A DNA stretch of 59,155 bases from DATKGQ01 sp035510715 (GCA_035510715.1 DATKGQ010000029.1:1-59155); one strand, 5' to 3'; positions 40,404-50,038 are shown, numbered from the stretch's first letter. Numbers and translations are program-made. The notes: generated by a model not told the origin, from the letters alone.

Positions 40404-42929
40404 TTACATGCTGTGCTTCTTCAAGAATTTATGCTTGACTAGTTCAACTAATGTCAGGTAACAAGCGATTAGTATGATCAGGATGCCAAAGTACTTGAAC
40501 GGCGGGACGACTAATCCCAACGTTCTGGCCAATGGTGTAAAAGGCAGCAGTATGCCAATGCTGGCTAGAGACAAACAGGTGGCAGACAGCCATTTACTGG
40601 GCCGGCTCAAGAAGAACGGACTGCGGTATGTTCTGATGAGAAAGACTACCAGAATCTCGGTGGCTATGGATTCAATGAACCAACCGGTTTGGAACAACGG
40701 ACCTTTGGCATGAAATATAAATAACATCACCCCGAAAGTTGCGTAATCGAAGATGGAAGATAATGGGCCGAAGAATATCATATAATCCTTGATAAAGTCT
40801 ATATTCCAGTGACGAGGTTTAATCAGTGCTTCCGGGTCAACATTGTCCGAAGGGATACTAAGCTGAGAAACATCATACAGCCCGTTGGTTAAAAGTATCT
40901 GGACTGGTGTCATCGGCAGAAAAGGCAGGAAGAATGAAGCGCCGGCGGCCGAGAACATATTGCCGAAGTTGGAGCTTGTAGCCATCAATATGTACTTAAT
41001 CGTATTATTGAAAGTTTTGCGCCCCTCTATGATGCCGTCGGCAATGACATCCAGACTCTTATGAAGCAATACAACCGCTGCTGTATCTTTGGCTACATCA
41101 ACGGCAGTATTAACTGATATACCAACATCGGCGCTGTGCAGCGACGGCAGGTCATTGATACCATCACCCAAGTAGCCGACAGTGTGTCCATGTTTCTGCA
41201 GCGTATTAATAATGCGGAGTTTTTGATCCGGTGTAACCCGGGCAAATATGTCAATATCGTTTACCTTCTGCATTAGAGCTTCATCTGATAGATGCTCTAT
41301 TTCGCTGCCCAGCATGATTTGCTTGAAAGCGATACCGACTTCCCGGCATATCTTTTGGGTAATAACTTCGTTATCGCCGGTGATAATTTTAGTCGCGACA
41401 TTTAAGCTGTGAAGTTTATCCAATGCTTCTTTGGCACTCTTTTTTGGAATGTCCAGAAATGTTATGTAGCCTTCAAAATGCAAGTCTTTAACGTCAGCCC
41501 ATGTGTATTTTTGCTTTTTGGCGACTTTCATAGTCGCAATAGCCACCATCCGCAGGCCATCATCATTTAGGGCCAACAATCGTTTATGAAGAGCTTCTTT
41601 ATCATGTATGCCCTTACACAGAGCGATCGTATTATCCGGCGCCCCTTTGACAACGATCATCCGCTCGCCATGCTGTTCAACCACTGCATACATGCATTTC
41701 CGGTTATAGTCGAACTCCTCGACATCTATCTTCTTAAACGAGCTGTCCAGACCGATTTTATTTTTAATCGCATGTTCCCATAAGGATACGTCTATGGCAT
41801 TACCCAGAACCTTATGATGGACAATCGCGCTGTTACAAAGCAATGAATACTGCAGCATGGCCGGACTTTTTTCCCCTTGAGCGTCAAAGTAATCGACAAC
41901 ATCAATTCTGCCTTCGGTAATCGTACCGGTTTTATCAGTGCATAAGACATCCATATTGCCAAGATTCTCGATAGAAATAAGTTGTTTAACAACAATATGT
42001 TTTTTAGCTAACTTACCAGCACCGTGCGCCAGGCTGACCGTGACAATAACTGGCAGCAGTTCGGGGGTCAGACCGACAGCTATTGCCAGTGAGAAAAGCA
42101 ATGAATTGATGAAAGTATGGCCAAGCAGCCAGTTTACCAGGAATATGATTACCGTCATGACGAGGATGACCTTGATAATCAGGTCGCCAAACTTGGCGAG
42201 ACCCTTTTGAAAATCAGTTACCGGACGGACAAAAGAGGTCGTTTCGGCAATCCGGCCAAAGGCCGTATCCTTGCCTATCTTCAGTACTACTCCTCTTGCC
42301 GTACCACTAACCACACTGGTACCCATATAGCCAAAATTATCAATGTTAGCATTATCTTTGGGTGGTTCTGGCAATCCTTCATCGGTTTTAAAGACCGTTT
42401 TTGCTTCACCGGTCAACGCTGATTGATTAACTTCCAGGTCATTTGATTCAATTAATCTTAGGTCAGCAGGAATAATTGTGCCCTGCGATAGAAGTACTAT
42501 GTCGCCGATAGTAAGATGGGAAACCGGAACTTCTAATTTTTCCCCTTCCCGTTCCACTAGGGCCGTGGGAGAGATCTTCTTTAAGAGGTCCTCCACAGTT
42601 TTAGTAGCACTGTACTCATTCCATAACCCCAGCAGGACGCTGGCGACAATAATGCCTAATATGTAGTAAGAACTATCATGTTGACCTAAGAAAAAAGCGG
42701 CAATAGTAGCGATAGCCAGGATAATTATCAGCGGATTGCCGGTAAACTGACGGATAAAGATTTCCAGCAGACTGGTTTTTTTATTGCTAACGACGTTAAG
42801 CCCGTACTGTTTCTGCCTTTCCAGAACGGTTCTATTTGATAAGCCGGACAAGCTTGTACCGATTTTTACCAAGACTCCTTCAGGTGTTTCCTGCCACCAT
42901 GAAACATTGTGTGAAGTGTCATCAGCCAT
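40404..42929 (-). CDS. mgtA: P-type Mg2+ transport ATPase (MgtA/MgtB type, P3B)
   Basis: An 841-residue P-type ATPase. It has an N-terminal cation-ATPase domain (GLSNRTVLERQKQYGLN), the TGEA actuator loop, phosphorylation site CTDKTGTITEG, KGAPDN nucleotide-binding motif, the hinge GDGINDLPSL and about ten membrane segments. The MgtA signature LFSLAIAVGLTPELLPVIV is clear. It imports Mg2+. The frame starts at 42941, but TATGCT at 42937-42942 (with TG one base upstream) ends 7 bases before the ATG at 42929, which is chosen. No leader of the kind that controls mgtA in enterobacteria can therefore exist. Confidence 0.92.
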   Translation of the reverse strand: MADDTSHNVSWWQETPEGVLVKIGTSLSGLSNRTVLERQKQYGLNVVSNKKTSLLEIFIRQFTGNPLIIILAIATIAAFFLGQHDSSYYILGIIVASVLLGLWNEYSATKTVEDLLKKISPTALVEREGEKLEVPVSHLTIGDIVLLSQGTIIPADLRLIESNDLEVNQSALTGEAKTVFKTDEGLPEPPKDNANIDNFGYMGTSVVSGTARGVVLKIGKDTAFGRIAETTSFVRPVTDFQKGLAKFGDLIIKVILVMTVIIFLVNWLLGHTFINSLLFSLAIAVGLTPELLPVIVTVSLAHGAGKLAKKHIVVKQLISIENLGNMDVLCTDKTGTITEGRIDVVDYFDAQGEKSPAMLQYSLLCNSAIVHHKVLGNAIDVSLWEHAIKNKIGLDSSFKKIDVEEFDYNRKCMYAVVEQHGERMIVVKGAPDNTIALCKGIHDKEALHKRLLALNDDGLRMVAIATMKVAKKQKYTWADVKDLHFEGYITFLDIPKKSAKEALDKLHSLNVATKIITGDNEVITQKICREVGIAFKQIMLGSEIEHLSDEALMQKVNDIDIFARVTPDQKLRIINTLQKHGHTVGYLGDGINDLPSLHSADVGISVNTAVDVAKDTAAVVLLHKSLDVIADGIIEGRKTFNNTIKYILMATSSNFGNMFSAAGASFFLPFLPMTPVQILLTNGLYDVSQLSIPSDNVDPEALIKPRHWNIDFIKDYMIFFGPLSSIFDYATFGVMLFIFHAKGPLFQTGWFIESIATEILVVFLIRTYRSPFFLSRPSKWLSATCLSLASIGILLPFTPLARTLGLVVPPFKYFGILIILIACYLTLVELVKHKFLKKHSM

Positions 42930-42996
42930 ATCAGTAAGCATATCAGAGGGTTATAAATAGTGGCAATAAGCCATCTATTACACCCAGAAAAATATA

Positions 42997-43761
42997 TTAT
43001 TCACCAACCACCCATAACGGTAGCGCCCGGCAAACATAGTCTTCATCAAGATAGGGAGTGTATTGGGCGAACCAAACGGTGCCGCCAGTAAATGAAGGAT
43101 CATGGCAGGCGCTAACGGCCGCGACTAATATGGTTGAGCCAGTTCCCAGCCATGCCCCGTAAGCCGGTCGCCAATTGTCGGTTATCACCGCCCACTGATT
43201 AACTGTCGAGTATATGCCGATCGCGGGCCTAAATGTTAGCTGTTTAAGCGCACCAATCACCCCTTGTAGCGAGGCACGGTTGATAAGTGGGTTATTTGAC
43301 CAGCTATTGTCTGTTTCGACATCAAGTAGCCATAACGGTGAAGCTAGGTCGAGATTATCGGCGTAATGAATATCGTACTCGGTAGCCTGATAGCCATAAT
43401 CATACGCAAAACAAAGATAATCATCATTGTTGCAATTAATCGGACCTGAGCTATATTTTTTTGCCTTTGCCAAACCGGGATAGCCGGTATTTACATACAG
43501 ACCATAATGCGCAAACCATTGTGTTTCAGTTGCTAAGCACGGATTAAGTTTAAAATCCAGACCGCCGCTCACGCCGATGATACCCTGGTGAGCAAAGTTG
43601 GCGGCTACAGTTTTATCGCAGTTTGGCCATGATACATCAGTAAATACCTCCGGCACCGGACCAGACGCATGATTTATGCTAATTACCGCCAGAATAGCCA
43701 GGATAGTTACACCAATTACCACCAATAATTTATGTCCAGTACCGTGATGATAATTAATCAT
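42997..43761 (-). CDS. membrane-anchored glycoside-hydrolase-like protein (GH25/DUF1906-like)
   Basis: From the ATG at 43761 the product is 254 residues. One N-terminal helix (about 11-33) anchors a domain outside. It begins FTDVSWPNCD and contains a FKLNPCL segment, WLLDVETDNSW and WFAQYTPYLDEDYVC, a pattern like the TIM-barrel GH25 or Rv2525c-like fold. Asp and Glu in the LLDVETD strand are candidate catalytic residues for peptidoglycan cleavage. It has five or six cysteines that may pair. A GGAGG site lies 12 bases before the ATG; a TTG 12 bases earlier is directly at that site and unlikely. It is part of an envelope cluster with DUF1361 and the two-component system. Confidence 0.7.
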   Translation of the reverse strand: MINYHHGTGHKLLVVIGVTILAILAVISINHASGPVPEVFTDVSWPNCDKTVAANFAHQGIIGVSGGLDFKLNPCLATETQWFAHYGLYVNTGYPGLAKAKKYSSGPINCNNDDYLCFAYDYGYQATEYDIHYADNLDLASPLWLLDVETDNSWSNNPLINRASLQGVIGALKQLTFRPAIGIYSTVNQWAVITDNWRPAYGAWLGTGSTILVAAVSACHDPSFTGGTVWFAQYTPYLDEDYVCRALPLWVVGE

Positions 43762-43779
43762 TGTTTTTATCAACCTCCG

Positions 43780-44511
43780 TTAGCGGCGAATTTTGTCAGC
43801 CACCGGATTGGCTAGTCGTTGTTCTGGCAGTGGCGCCCTGCTGGGGCGGATAAAAATCTGTAACAATCTAAAAACCACTACATACATTAGGACGATTAAA
43901 ATAAAGAACATTAGAGTGACAGTATAAGCTTGTAAATGTCCGGAAATATTAACGAATGGGCTCGATATGCCAAATAGGATTGAGGCTGGAGTAGTTACGA
44001 AATTCCATGAGCTCAAGCGCAGCTCTCGCCCCAGGTAAATAGCAAAACTACAGACAAAAAACGCTAAGCCCAGAAGAATGTTCGCCCAATGGGTGGTAAT
44101 CCGTCTCAGTAGTTGCCGATGCACTAAATAGACGCTTAAATAACCAAGGATCAATCCGTTAAAAATAAATGTCTGAAACATGACACTGTCATACAAAATA
44201 CTGTTTGGGGCAACTAATGCTAAGTGGATTAGGTCGCTAACCAAATAAAAGCTGTTAGGTAAAAGGCCAAGCCATAAAAACGTTAATAACATCGGCCGCC
44301 AATTCAGCCACGGATAATACGGGAGTACTCTCAATAAATAGTACACTACTAGGAGTGGGATCCAGGCCAGCAGCAGATTTATCAGTAGATACGAATTTGC
44401 CCAGCTGTGATTAATAATCGCCTGGGCTACAAAAAAACCAATACTTACAAGACTTGATAAAAATAATGTCGGCAGGGCATTACTCCACCGGGAATGCTTA
44501 TTGCACCGCAT
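43780..44511 (-). CDS. DUF1361 membrane protein
   Basis: A 243-residue protein with about six membrane helices. The segment LTFLWLGLLPNSFYLVSDLI matches the W-x-LPN-x-x-Y-x-x-D signature of DUF1361. The function is unknown. A TGA TATAAT extended -10 box ends 7 bases before the ATG, giving one of the clearest leaderless promoters in the window. The gene is followed by the GH25-like gene, 18 bases away. Confidence 0.8.
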   Translation of the reverse strand: MRCNKHSRWSNALPTLFLSSLVSIGFFVAQAIINHSWANSYLLINLLLAWIPLLVVYYLLRVLPYYPWLNWRPMLLTFLWLGLLPNSFYLVSDLIHLALVAPNSILYDSVMFQTFIFNGLILGYLSVYLVHRQLLRRITTHWANILLGLAFFVCSFAIYLGRELRLSSWNFVTTPASILFGISSPFVNISGHLQAYTVTLMFFILIVLMYVVVFRLLQIFIRPSRAPLPEQRLANPVADKIRR

Positions 44512-44530
44512 GGTTTGTATTATATCAAGC
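44488..44530 (-). promoter_or_regulatory. extended -10 promoter of the DUF1361 gene
   Basis: On the minus strand a perfect TGATATAAT lies at about 44519-44527, followed by 7 bases and then the ATG at 44511. There is no ribosome binding site in between. Confidence 0.6.
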
Positions 44531-44537
44531 TTGGTGT

Positions 44538-45659
44538 TCAGTCGCCGTGTTTTGACTGTTTAGTGAGTGATAAACTGACTACAAATTGCGCACCCCCGCC
44601 GGTGGGGTAGTTGCGGGCTGTAATGCTGCCATGGTTGACGTTTACAATTTCCCGGGCCAAAGACAAACCCAAACCATACCCAGGCGCATGTCCGGTCCGT
44701 GATTTATCGCCCCTGTACAACCGGTCAAATATAAACGGTATGTCATTTTCTGCTAGGCCATCACCTTCATCACGGATACTTACATGATAGCGGTTACCAG
44801 CTTTAACGCCGTTAACAAATACCGAACTACTGTGCGGGCTGAATTTAATGGCGTTATCGATAATAATACCGATCAGCTCAACTAAACTATCAAAATGGCC
44901 GGTTACCTTTCCTTCCGGCAGCTGAGTAACAATGGAGATTTTCTTAGGTTTGGCAAGTTGCTCAGCCCGCTGACAAGCCTCTGATACAACTTCTGATATA
45001 TTAACCGGCTTAAGTTCCAACGAGGCTTTTTCATATTGCGTTAAAGCCAGTAAATTGCCCGCCAGGTTTTCCAGTCTCTGGACTTCTTCCAGGTTGCTCT
45101 TGATAACATCACGGGCATCTTGTTGGGTAAATGTTTTCTGGCGTAGAAAGACTTCATTTTCGAGCTGTAGACTGGCCAGTGGTGTCCGCAGCTCATGGCT
45201 GGCATCAGCCGTAAAACGAGCTTGTGCTTCATGAGCCGCTTCTATCGGTTTAAGCGTCCGGCCGGCGTACCAATAACTCAATGCGCCGCCAACTATCAGG
45301 GCAAAGACATTGAGTATAATAACGTCGTCATTAAGGTGCTGCCGGATTGTTGAAGCTTGGTCGGACTGAAATCTCAAAAAGTCATTATCAGGATCTGGCG
45401 GGACAGAATAGATATCTCCCAGTAACTGGTGGACTACGCCACGTTGAGCGATACCGGCGTGGTCAAATTCTAATTGAGCTAAGGTCCGGACGCTAAGCGT
45501 CAGCATTAAGCTGAAAATAACGATAATTGCTAAATAAAAACCGGTCAGTTTCAAACGGGCTGAATGAAAAAGCGTTGGCCGGACAGAATAAACTGTCTCT
45601 ATTTTGGATTTTATGCGGGCATAAAGCGATAGTTTCTCCGGTGCTTTAATCGTATCCAT
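44538..45659 (-). CDS. membrane sensor histidine kinase
   Basis: A 373-residue kinase with two membrane helices (about 37-60 and 113-131) flanking a short outer sensor loop of about 50 residues. The HisKA box is FTADASHELRTPLA with His155, followed by the ATPase domain: N-box IIDNAIKFSP, G1 DEGDGL, F-box FDRLYRGD and G2 GYGLGLSLA. It should phosphorylate the response regulator whose gene ends 5 bases upstream. The signal is unknown; the small sensor loop suggests membrane or ion sensing. Confidence 0.95.
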   Translation of the reverse strand: MDTIKAPEKLSLYARIKSKIETVYSVRPTLFHSARLKLTGFYLAIIVIFSLMLTLSVRTLAQLEFDHAGIAQRGVVHQLLGDIYSVPPDPDNDFLRFQSDQASTIRQHLNDDVIILNVFALIVGGALSYWYAGRTLKPIEAAHEAQARFTADASHELRTPLASLQLENEVFLRQKTFTQQDARDVIKSNLEEVQRLENLAGNLLALTQYEKASLELKPVNISEVVSEACQRAEQLAKPKKISIVTQLPEGKVTGHFDSLVELIGIIIDNAIKFSPHSSSVFVNGVKAGNRYHVSIRDEGDGLAENDIPFIFDRLYRGDKSRTGHAPGYGLGLSLAREIVNVNHGSITARNYPTGGGAQFVVSLSLTKQSKHGD

Positions 45660-45664
45660 AATTA

Positions 45665-46327
45665 TTACATTACCTTGTAGCCATAGCCGCGGACAGTTTT
45701 AATAACTGCCTCACCTGGGCCAATTTTCTTGCGGACATTGGCTATAAATGTCTCAACGGTATTATGCTGGACACGGCTTTCATCGGCCCAAACATGATCC
45801 AGCAGACGATCTTTGCTGAGAACTTCGCCACGATGGCGTAAAAGATATTCAAGCAGTCGGAATTCCTGAGCGGTTAAATGGACTGGTAGTTGCCGGTATT
45901 CCACACTTTTAGCGATAACATCTAACTTCAACTTATCGGCCCGCAAAACATTATTACTATGGGCTTTTGGCCGTCGCAACAGCGCCCGGATACGGGCCAG
46001 TAACTCATCGTACGAGAACGGTTTAGTCAAATAATCATCTGCACCGATATCGAGACCGCGGACACGATCGCCAATAGTAGCTTTAGCGGTTAGCATTAGT
46101 ATTGGCATCTGTTCTTGGCGATCCCGCCACAACCGTACTAGCCCAGGTCCATCATGCTTACCCGGAATCATCCAATCGAGTAAAACAAGATCGTAGTTAC
46201 CGGCACTGACTAATGTTTCAGCCACATCGCTGTCTTGGGCAACGTCAACAATATAACCTTCCGCTTTAAGTCCCTTTTCAAGACTGCGCGCGATTTTATC
46301 TTCATCCTCAACAATTAATAATTTCAT
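45665..46327 (-). CDS. OmpR/PhoB-family response regulator
   Basis: The product from the ATG at 46327 (start MKLLIVEDEDKIA) is 220 residues. It has the phosphoacceptor Asp51 (LLDWMIPG), the conserved Thr/Lys positions (LTAKA and TKPFSYDELLAR) and a C-terminal winged helix (HLTAQEFRLLEYLLRH ... VRGYGYKV). A frame from 46357 adds ten residues before the normal domain start and is not preferred. It forms a two-gene unit with the kinase and may control the neighbouring envelope genes. Confidence 0.95.
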   Translation of the reverse strand: MKLLIVEDEDKIARSLEKGLKAEGYIVDVAQDSDVAETLVSAGNYDLVLLDWMIPGKHDGPGLVRLWRDRQEQMPILMLTAKATIGDRVRGLDIGADDYLTKPFSYDELLARIRALLRRPKAHSNNVLRADKLKLDVIAKSVEYRQLPVHLTAQEFRLLEYLLRHRGEVLSKDRLLDHVWADESRVQHNTVETFIANVRKKIGPGEAVIKTVRGYGYKVM

Positions 46328-46391
46328 TCTTCGTCCATTATTACTGTCATTATGCACACCGTAACTGCAAAATGCCTGTACAAAAATGAGC

Positions 46392-47423
46392 TTATTCAGC
46401 CATTGTTTTTTTAAATTTCTCGATCAAATCGACAGGCGTAGGATCGATATTCCCCAGCAAAGCCGTATAAAGACTGATGAAATCGCCCAGCGTAATAGTC
46501 CAGACTAATTGCTGTAAAATAGTTTCGCCCTGGACTGAGACGATAATCGGTGCCGGTCTCATCCCGGACAGTAATTGCTCGGTCACTGTGAATCGTTTCT
46601 GAATCCGGTCATGTTCCAACGAGCTTCGCAGATCAATCACGGCATACGGTTTATCGACTGGCTGCTTTGTCCAGCCTAGCATTTCATTATGATTGAATTC
46701 GGGCAACTGATTAACCCAGGCAATGTGTTTGGCGCTCTCATTAAAGCTGATTTTCCATTTATAGGCTGCCGGATAAAGTCTTGGACCGCTATAAATAACT
46801 ATTGACTTGCCGATAAGTTCCTGGGCAATCGTTTTAGCAGCATTAGTTTTTGTCGGAACATCGATATACCAGCCTGCAGACTTTTCCTTTAACCATTCGC
46901 CTGTTTCATGCAGTTCGTGTAAGCGTTCAGCCGGGCAAAGACCGGCATTAACAAATAGCTGCGTAATAGCGGCCAGATCATAATAGACGGCCATCCGCGG
47001 CTGCAGACCAGTCGGCAAGCGTAACAGCGGATATGGTTTTTGTTCGGCAATTGTTGTTTCCTCACCGCCTGAAGAAACAACTACTATCTGGCAGCCCCGA
47101 CGATTGGCATCACGAAGAGCTGATAAAGATTCTTCTGTATTCCCCGAGTAACTAGATATGATCACTAAGGTTTCATTGCCAGCATATTCAGGCAAACTAT
47201 AATCGCGAACGATCTCAAATGGTTTGTTAATCCGTAACCAAGATTGGGCAATTAATGCCCCTAAAGCCGAGCCTCCCATGCCGGCTAAAATAACCGCATT
47301 AATATTATTCTCAGGCTGCCAATTGGTCTGGAAAATTTGCTGCAATTGCTGCCATTCTTTGCTAGCGACGCCAAGTGCATCCTGGCTATCGCGCTGGTGG
47401 ATATATTGTAAATCGTCTAACAT
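46392..47423 (-). CDS. bifunctional phosphoglucose/phosphomannose isomerase
   Basis: A SIS-fold isomerase of 343 residues. The first SIS domain has AVILAGMGGSALGA and ISSYSGNTEESLSA, the second shows the PMI-PGI C-terminal segments with EFNHNEMLGW (catalytic His/Glu region). The archaeal/CPR-type PGI/PMI interconverts glucose-6-P, fructose-6-P and mannose-6-P. In a cell with little glycolysis it supplies sugar phosphates for the envelope. An AAGGA site lies 7 bases before the ATG. Confidence 0.9.
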   Translation of the reverse strand: MLDDLQYIHQRDSQDALGVASKEWQQLQQIFQTNWQPENNINAVILAGMGGSALGALIAQSWLRINKPFEIVRDYSLPEYAGNETLVIISSYSGNTEESLSALRDANRRGCQIVVVSSGGEETTIAEQKPYPLLRLPTGLQPRMAVYYDLAAITQLFVNAGLCPAERLHELHETGEWLKEKSAGWYIDVPTKTNAAKTIAQELIGKSIVIYSGPRLYPAAYKWKISFNESAKHIAWVNQLPEFNHNEMLGWTKQPVDKPYAVIDLRSSLEHDRIQKRFTVTEQLLSGMRPAPIIVSVQGETILQQLVWTITLGDFISLYTALLGNIDPTPVDLIEKFKKTMAE

Positions 47424-47456
47424 CGATAATTCCTTGCGCTATAAATTACATCATAA

Positions 47457-47487
47457 TATAGTATAGCTTAGAGAAAATCTAAGGGGG
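47457..47487 (+). promoter_or_regulatory. -10 box and hairpin next to the ribosome binding site of the gene at 47497
   Basis: TATAGT at 47457-47462 is 17 bases after a weak TTGCGC (47434-47439). CTTAGA (47467-47472) and TCTAAG (47478-47483) form a 6-bp hairpin whose right arm covers the first bases of the AAGGGGG ribosome binding site (47481-47487). The hairpin starts almost at the predicted 5' end of the message. Confidence 0.45.
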
Positions 47488-47496
47488 ATACTATTT

Positions 47497-48021
47497 ATGT
47501 TCGGGCACCAGGATAACCAAATTGATGATCTGTCAGTTGAGCCATTATTGGCAATGGATAATACGGCGCGGGTAGCTGATGGTTCAAATACATCAGTGCC
47601 TAGCGACGCTTTGCAAACTACAACTGCGGCAGTTACGCCGCCGCCAGCTACGCCAGCGATGCCGTTACCTACTCCGTTATCAACCGATAACGACATTCAA
47701 CCCCCGGTTGAAAATTCTAATAGTGCCGCTTCTCAGCCGTATGACGATGAAGAGCCAGCACCCGCTGATTCGCCGAATGATCTAATTGCTATCAAACAGC
47801 AGGCGTTGCAACAACTTAATCCGCTATTGCAGCACCTTGACCAAACGCCGGAAGAGAAGTTCAGAACAACTATGATGATGATTCAGGGAGCTGATAACAA
47901 ATCACTCATACCCGATGCTTATCAGGCAGCACAGCAAATCACAGACGACAAAGTCCGCGCCCAGGCATTACTTGATGTCGTTAATGAGATCAATTATTTC
48001 TCGCAGCAGAAAGACAGGTAA
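47497..48021 (+). CDS. acidic Pro/Thr-rich N-terminus with helical C-terminal domain, unknown
   Basis: A 174-residue protein without a signal peptide or membrane helix. Residues 1-90 are acidic and low-complexity (many Pro, Thr, Ala, Asp, Ser), probably disordered. Residues 95-174 look like a compact bundle of four helices (IKQQALQQLNPLLQHL, then KFRTTMMMIQGADN and VRAQALLDVVNEINYF). No family is recognised. A strong AAGGGGG site is partly held in a hairpin. It converges on groEL with 11 bases between the stops. Confidence 0.6.
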   Translation: MFGHQDNQIDDLSVEPLLAMDNTARVADGSNTSVPSDALQTTTAAVTPPPATPAMPLPTPLSTDNDIQPPVENSNSAASQPYDDEEPAPADSPNDLIAIKQQALQQLNPLLQHLDQTPEEKFRTTMMMIQGADNKSLIPDAYQAAQQITDDKVRAQALLDVVNEINYFSQQKDR

Positions 48022-48032
48022 ACTCCGACAGC

Positions 48033-49685
48033 CTACATCATTCCCATGCCGCCCATATCGGGTTGGCCAGACGAAGTTTCTTTTTTCTCAGGTATATCAA
48101 CCACTAATCCGCCCATAGTCATACTAGTCCCGGCAATTGAAACAGAATTTTGAAGCGCTTCTTTTGTCACTCTGGACGGGTCAACTATACCATTGGCCTT
48201 TAAGTCAACTAACTTCTTGGCAGGATGATTTACATCTATTCCAAAGCCTGACTTTGCGGCCTTAACTTGCGGTAACCACTCATCAGCATTAATACCGGCG
48301 TTGGTTAGTAATATTCGGAATGGTTGTTCAAGGGCTTTTTTAAGGATTTGTTTACCAGCATCAACAGAAATATCTTCACCGGCAGTATCGGTAATAGCAC
48401 CAATCAAGTTGATCAAAGTTACGCCGCCGCCAGGGACAATACCTTCGTCCAGCGCAGCTTTAACGGCAGCGACCGCATCATCAACCCGGAACTTTTTCTC
48501 TTCGATTTCAGTTTCAGTAGCCCCACCGACTTTTATAACCGCTACTTTACCGCTTAGGGAAGCCCGTCGCTTCTCAAGGTTTTCTTTGTCATATTCGCTG
48601 GTAGCTTTATCAATTTGGGTACTGATCTGGGCTATCCGGGCAGTAACTTCCGTGCTTGAACCGCCGCCTTCAATGATAGTCGTCTCGTCTTTCGTAACAA
48701 TTACTTTCCTGGCAGAGCCGAGCATATCAAGTTCGGCATTTTCAAAACTATAGCCGCGTTCGTCGCTGATGACTGTCGCGCCGGTCAGTACTGCGATATC
48801 GTTAAGCACATCCTTTCGGCGATCGCCGAAAGCCGGAGCTTTAATAGCAACCGTGTTGAATACGCCTTTCAAGCGATTAAGAATCAAGGTGCCAAGGGCT
48901 TCACCCTCAACGTCTTCGGCAATTAAAACCAGGTCTTTCTTACCGGCCTGGGCAAGTTTTTCTAGAATTGGCAGGAATTCCTGGATAGAGCTAATTTTTT
49001 TATCGGTCACAAGAATAACCGGGTGGTCATAGACTGCTTCCATCCGGGCGGTATCAGTAACCATATAGGCACTGACAAAACCGCGGTCAAAGGTAAATCC
49101 TTCCACTACTTCACTTTCCAGGTTCAGTCCCTGGCCCTCTTCAACTGTGACTACACCGTCTTTACCGACTTTTTCAATAACGTCAGCAATCAGGTTACCT
49201 ATCTCGGCATCGCCAGCTGATATGGTTGCCACTTCCGCCACCCGGTTGGTTTTGCCCTGGATATCTTCGCTGTAAGTACTTAATTTAGCCATGACATCTT
49301 GAGCGGCAGATTCCAGCCCTTTGCGGAGTAACATCGGATCGTGACCGGCAGCGATTAGTTTATTGGCTTCGGCTAAGATATTGTAGGTTAGAACAGTGAC
49401 TGTCGTTGTACCGTCGCCGGCAACATCGTTCATCTTACTGGCCGCCTGTTTAATAAGTTCGGCGCCAACTTTATAACCTAAGGTTTCGTCATCGCTGTCC
49501 GCTAACTCTACCCCTTTAGCTACGGCCACACCGTCGTGCGTGAATGTCGGATTACCATAACTTTTACTAATAACTACATTACGGCCTTTTGGCCCCATGG
49601 TTGTCTTCACGGCGTCATATAGAATTTTTGCGCCGCCAAGTACCCGGCGCCTAGCATCGTCATCATAAAAAACTTTTTTAGCCAT
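48033..49685 (-). CDS. groL: chaperonin GroEL
   Basis: The 550-residue Hsp60 subunit has KTTMGPKGRNV, the ATP-binding GDGTTTVTVLT, the apical domain and the C-terminal Gly/Met tail (MGGMGMM). With GroES it folds proteins in the cytoplasm. It follows groES by 22 bases in an operon controlled by a CIRCE element. Confidence 0.98.
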   Translation of the reverse strand: MAKKVFYDDDARRRVLGGAKILYDAVKTTMGPKGRNVVISKSYGNPTFTHDGVAVAKGVELADSDDETLGYKVGAELIKQAASKMNDVAGDGTTTVTVLTYNILAEANKLIAAGHDPMLLRKGLESAAQDVMAKLSTYSEDIQGKTNRVAEVATISAGDAEIGNLIADVIEKVGKDGVVTVEEGQGLNLESEVVEGFTFDRGFVSAYMVTDTARMEAVYDHPVILVTDKKISSIQEFLPILEKLAQAGKKDLVLIAEDVEGEALGTLILNRLKGVFNTVAIKAPAFGDRRKDVLNDIAVLTGATVISDERGYSFENAELDMLGSARKVIVTKDETTIIEGGGSSTEVTARIAQISTQIDKATSEYDKENLEKRRASLSGKVAVIKVGGATETEIEEKKFRVDDAVAAVKAALDEGIVPGGGVTLINLIGAITDTAGEDISVDAGKQILKKALEQPFRILLTNAGINADEWLPQVKAAKSGFGIDVNHPAKKLVDLKANGIVDPSRVTKEALQNSVSIAGTSMTMGGLVVDIPEKKETSSGQPDMGGMGMM

Positions 49686-49707
49686 TACTTACTCCTTTAA
49701 GTGCAGT

Positions 49708-49980
49708 TTAACTATTCTTAACAGTTGCTAAAATATCTTCTTCTTTTACAAGGATATATTCGTCACTCCCGAGTTTGATCTCGGTCGTGCTATAACTTTT
49801 ATAAATAATCCGGTCTCCGGTTTTAACTTGTTTAACTTCTTTCCCGGTGGCCAATACTTTTGCAACTTTTGGCTTTTCTTTGGCATTGTCAGGCAAATAT
49901 AAGCCACTGGCTGTTTTTGACATTGGCTCCTCAGCCTTGGCTACGACATAATCAGCTAGCGGTTGAATTGGTACGTTCAT
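49708..49980 (-). CDS. groS: co-chaperonin GroES
   Basis: A 90-residue Hsp10. It starts NVPIQPLADYVVAKAEEP and has the mobile loop (SKTASGLYLPDNAKEKPK) that contacts GroEL, then the GDRIIYKSY and EYILVKEEDILA strands. A GGAGG site (49991-49995) lies 10 bases before the ATG. It is the first gene of the groES-groEL operon. Confidence 0.97.
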   Translation of the reverse strand: MNVPIQPLADYVVAKAEEPMSKTASGLYLPDNAKEKPKVAKVLATGKEVKQVKTGDRIIYKSYSTTEIKLGSDEYILVKEEDILATVKNS

Positions 49981-50011
49981 GCTTAAATTTCCTCCATTTA
50001 ACTTCGTTTCA

Positions 50012-50038
50012 TTAGCACTTTACTAATGCGAGTGCTAA
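50012..50038 (-). promoter_or_regulatory. CIRCE element (HrcA operator) upstream of groES
   Basis: TTAGCACTT, 9 bases, GAGTGCTAA matches the CIRCE consensus with one mismatch in the left arm. It lies between the promoter and the groES start. A further AGCACTC half-site is at 50045-50051. HrcA repression of groESL is therefore expected; hrcA itself is not in the window. Confidence 0.9.
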
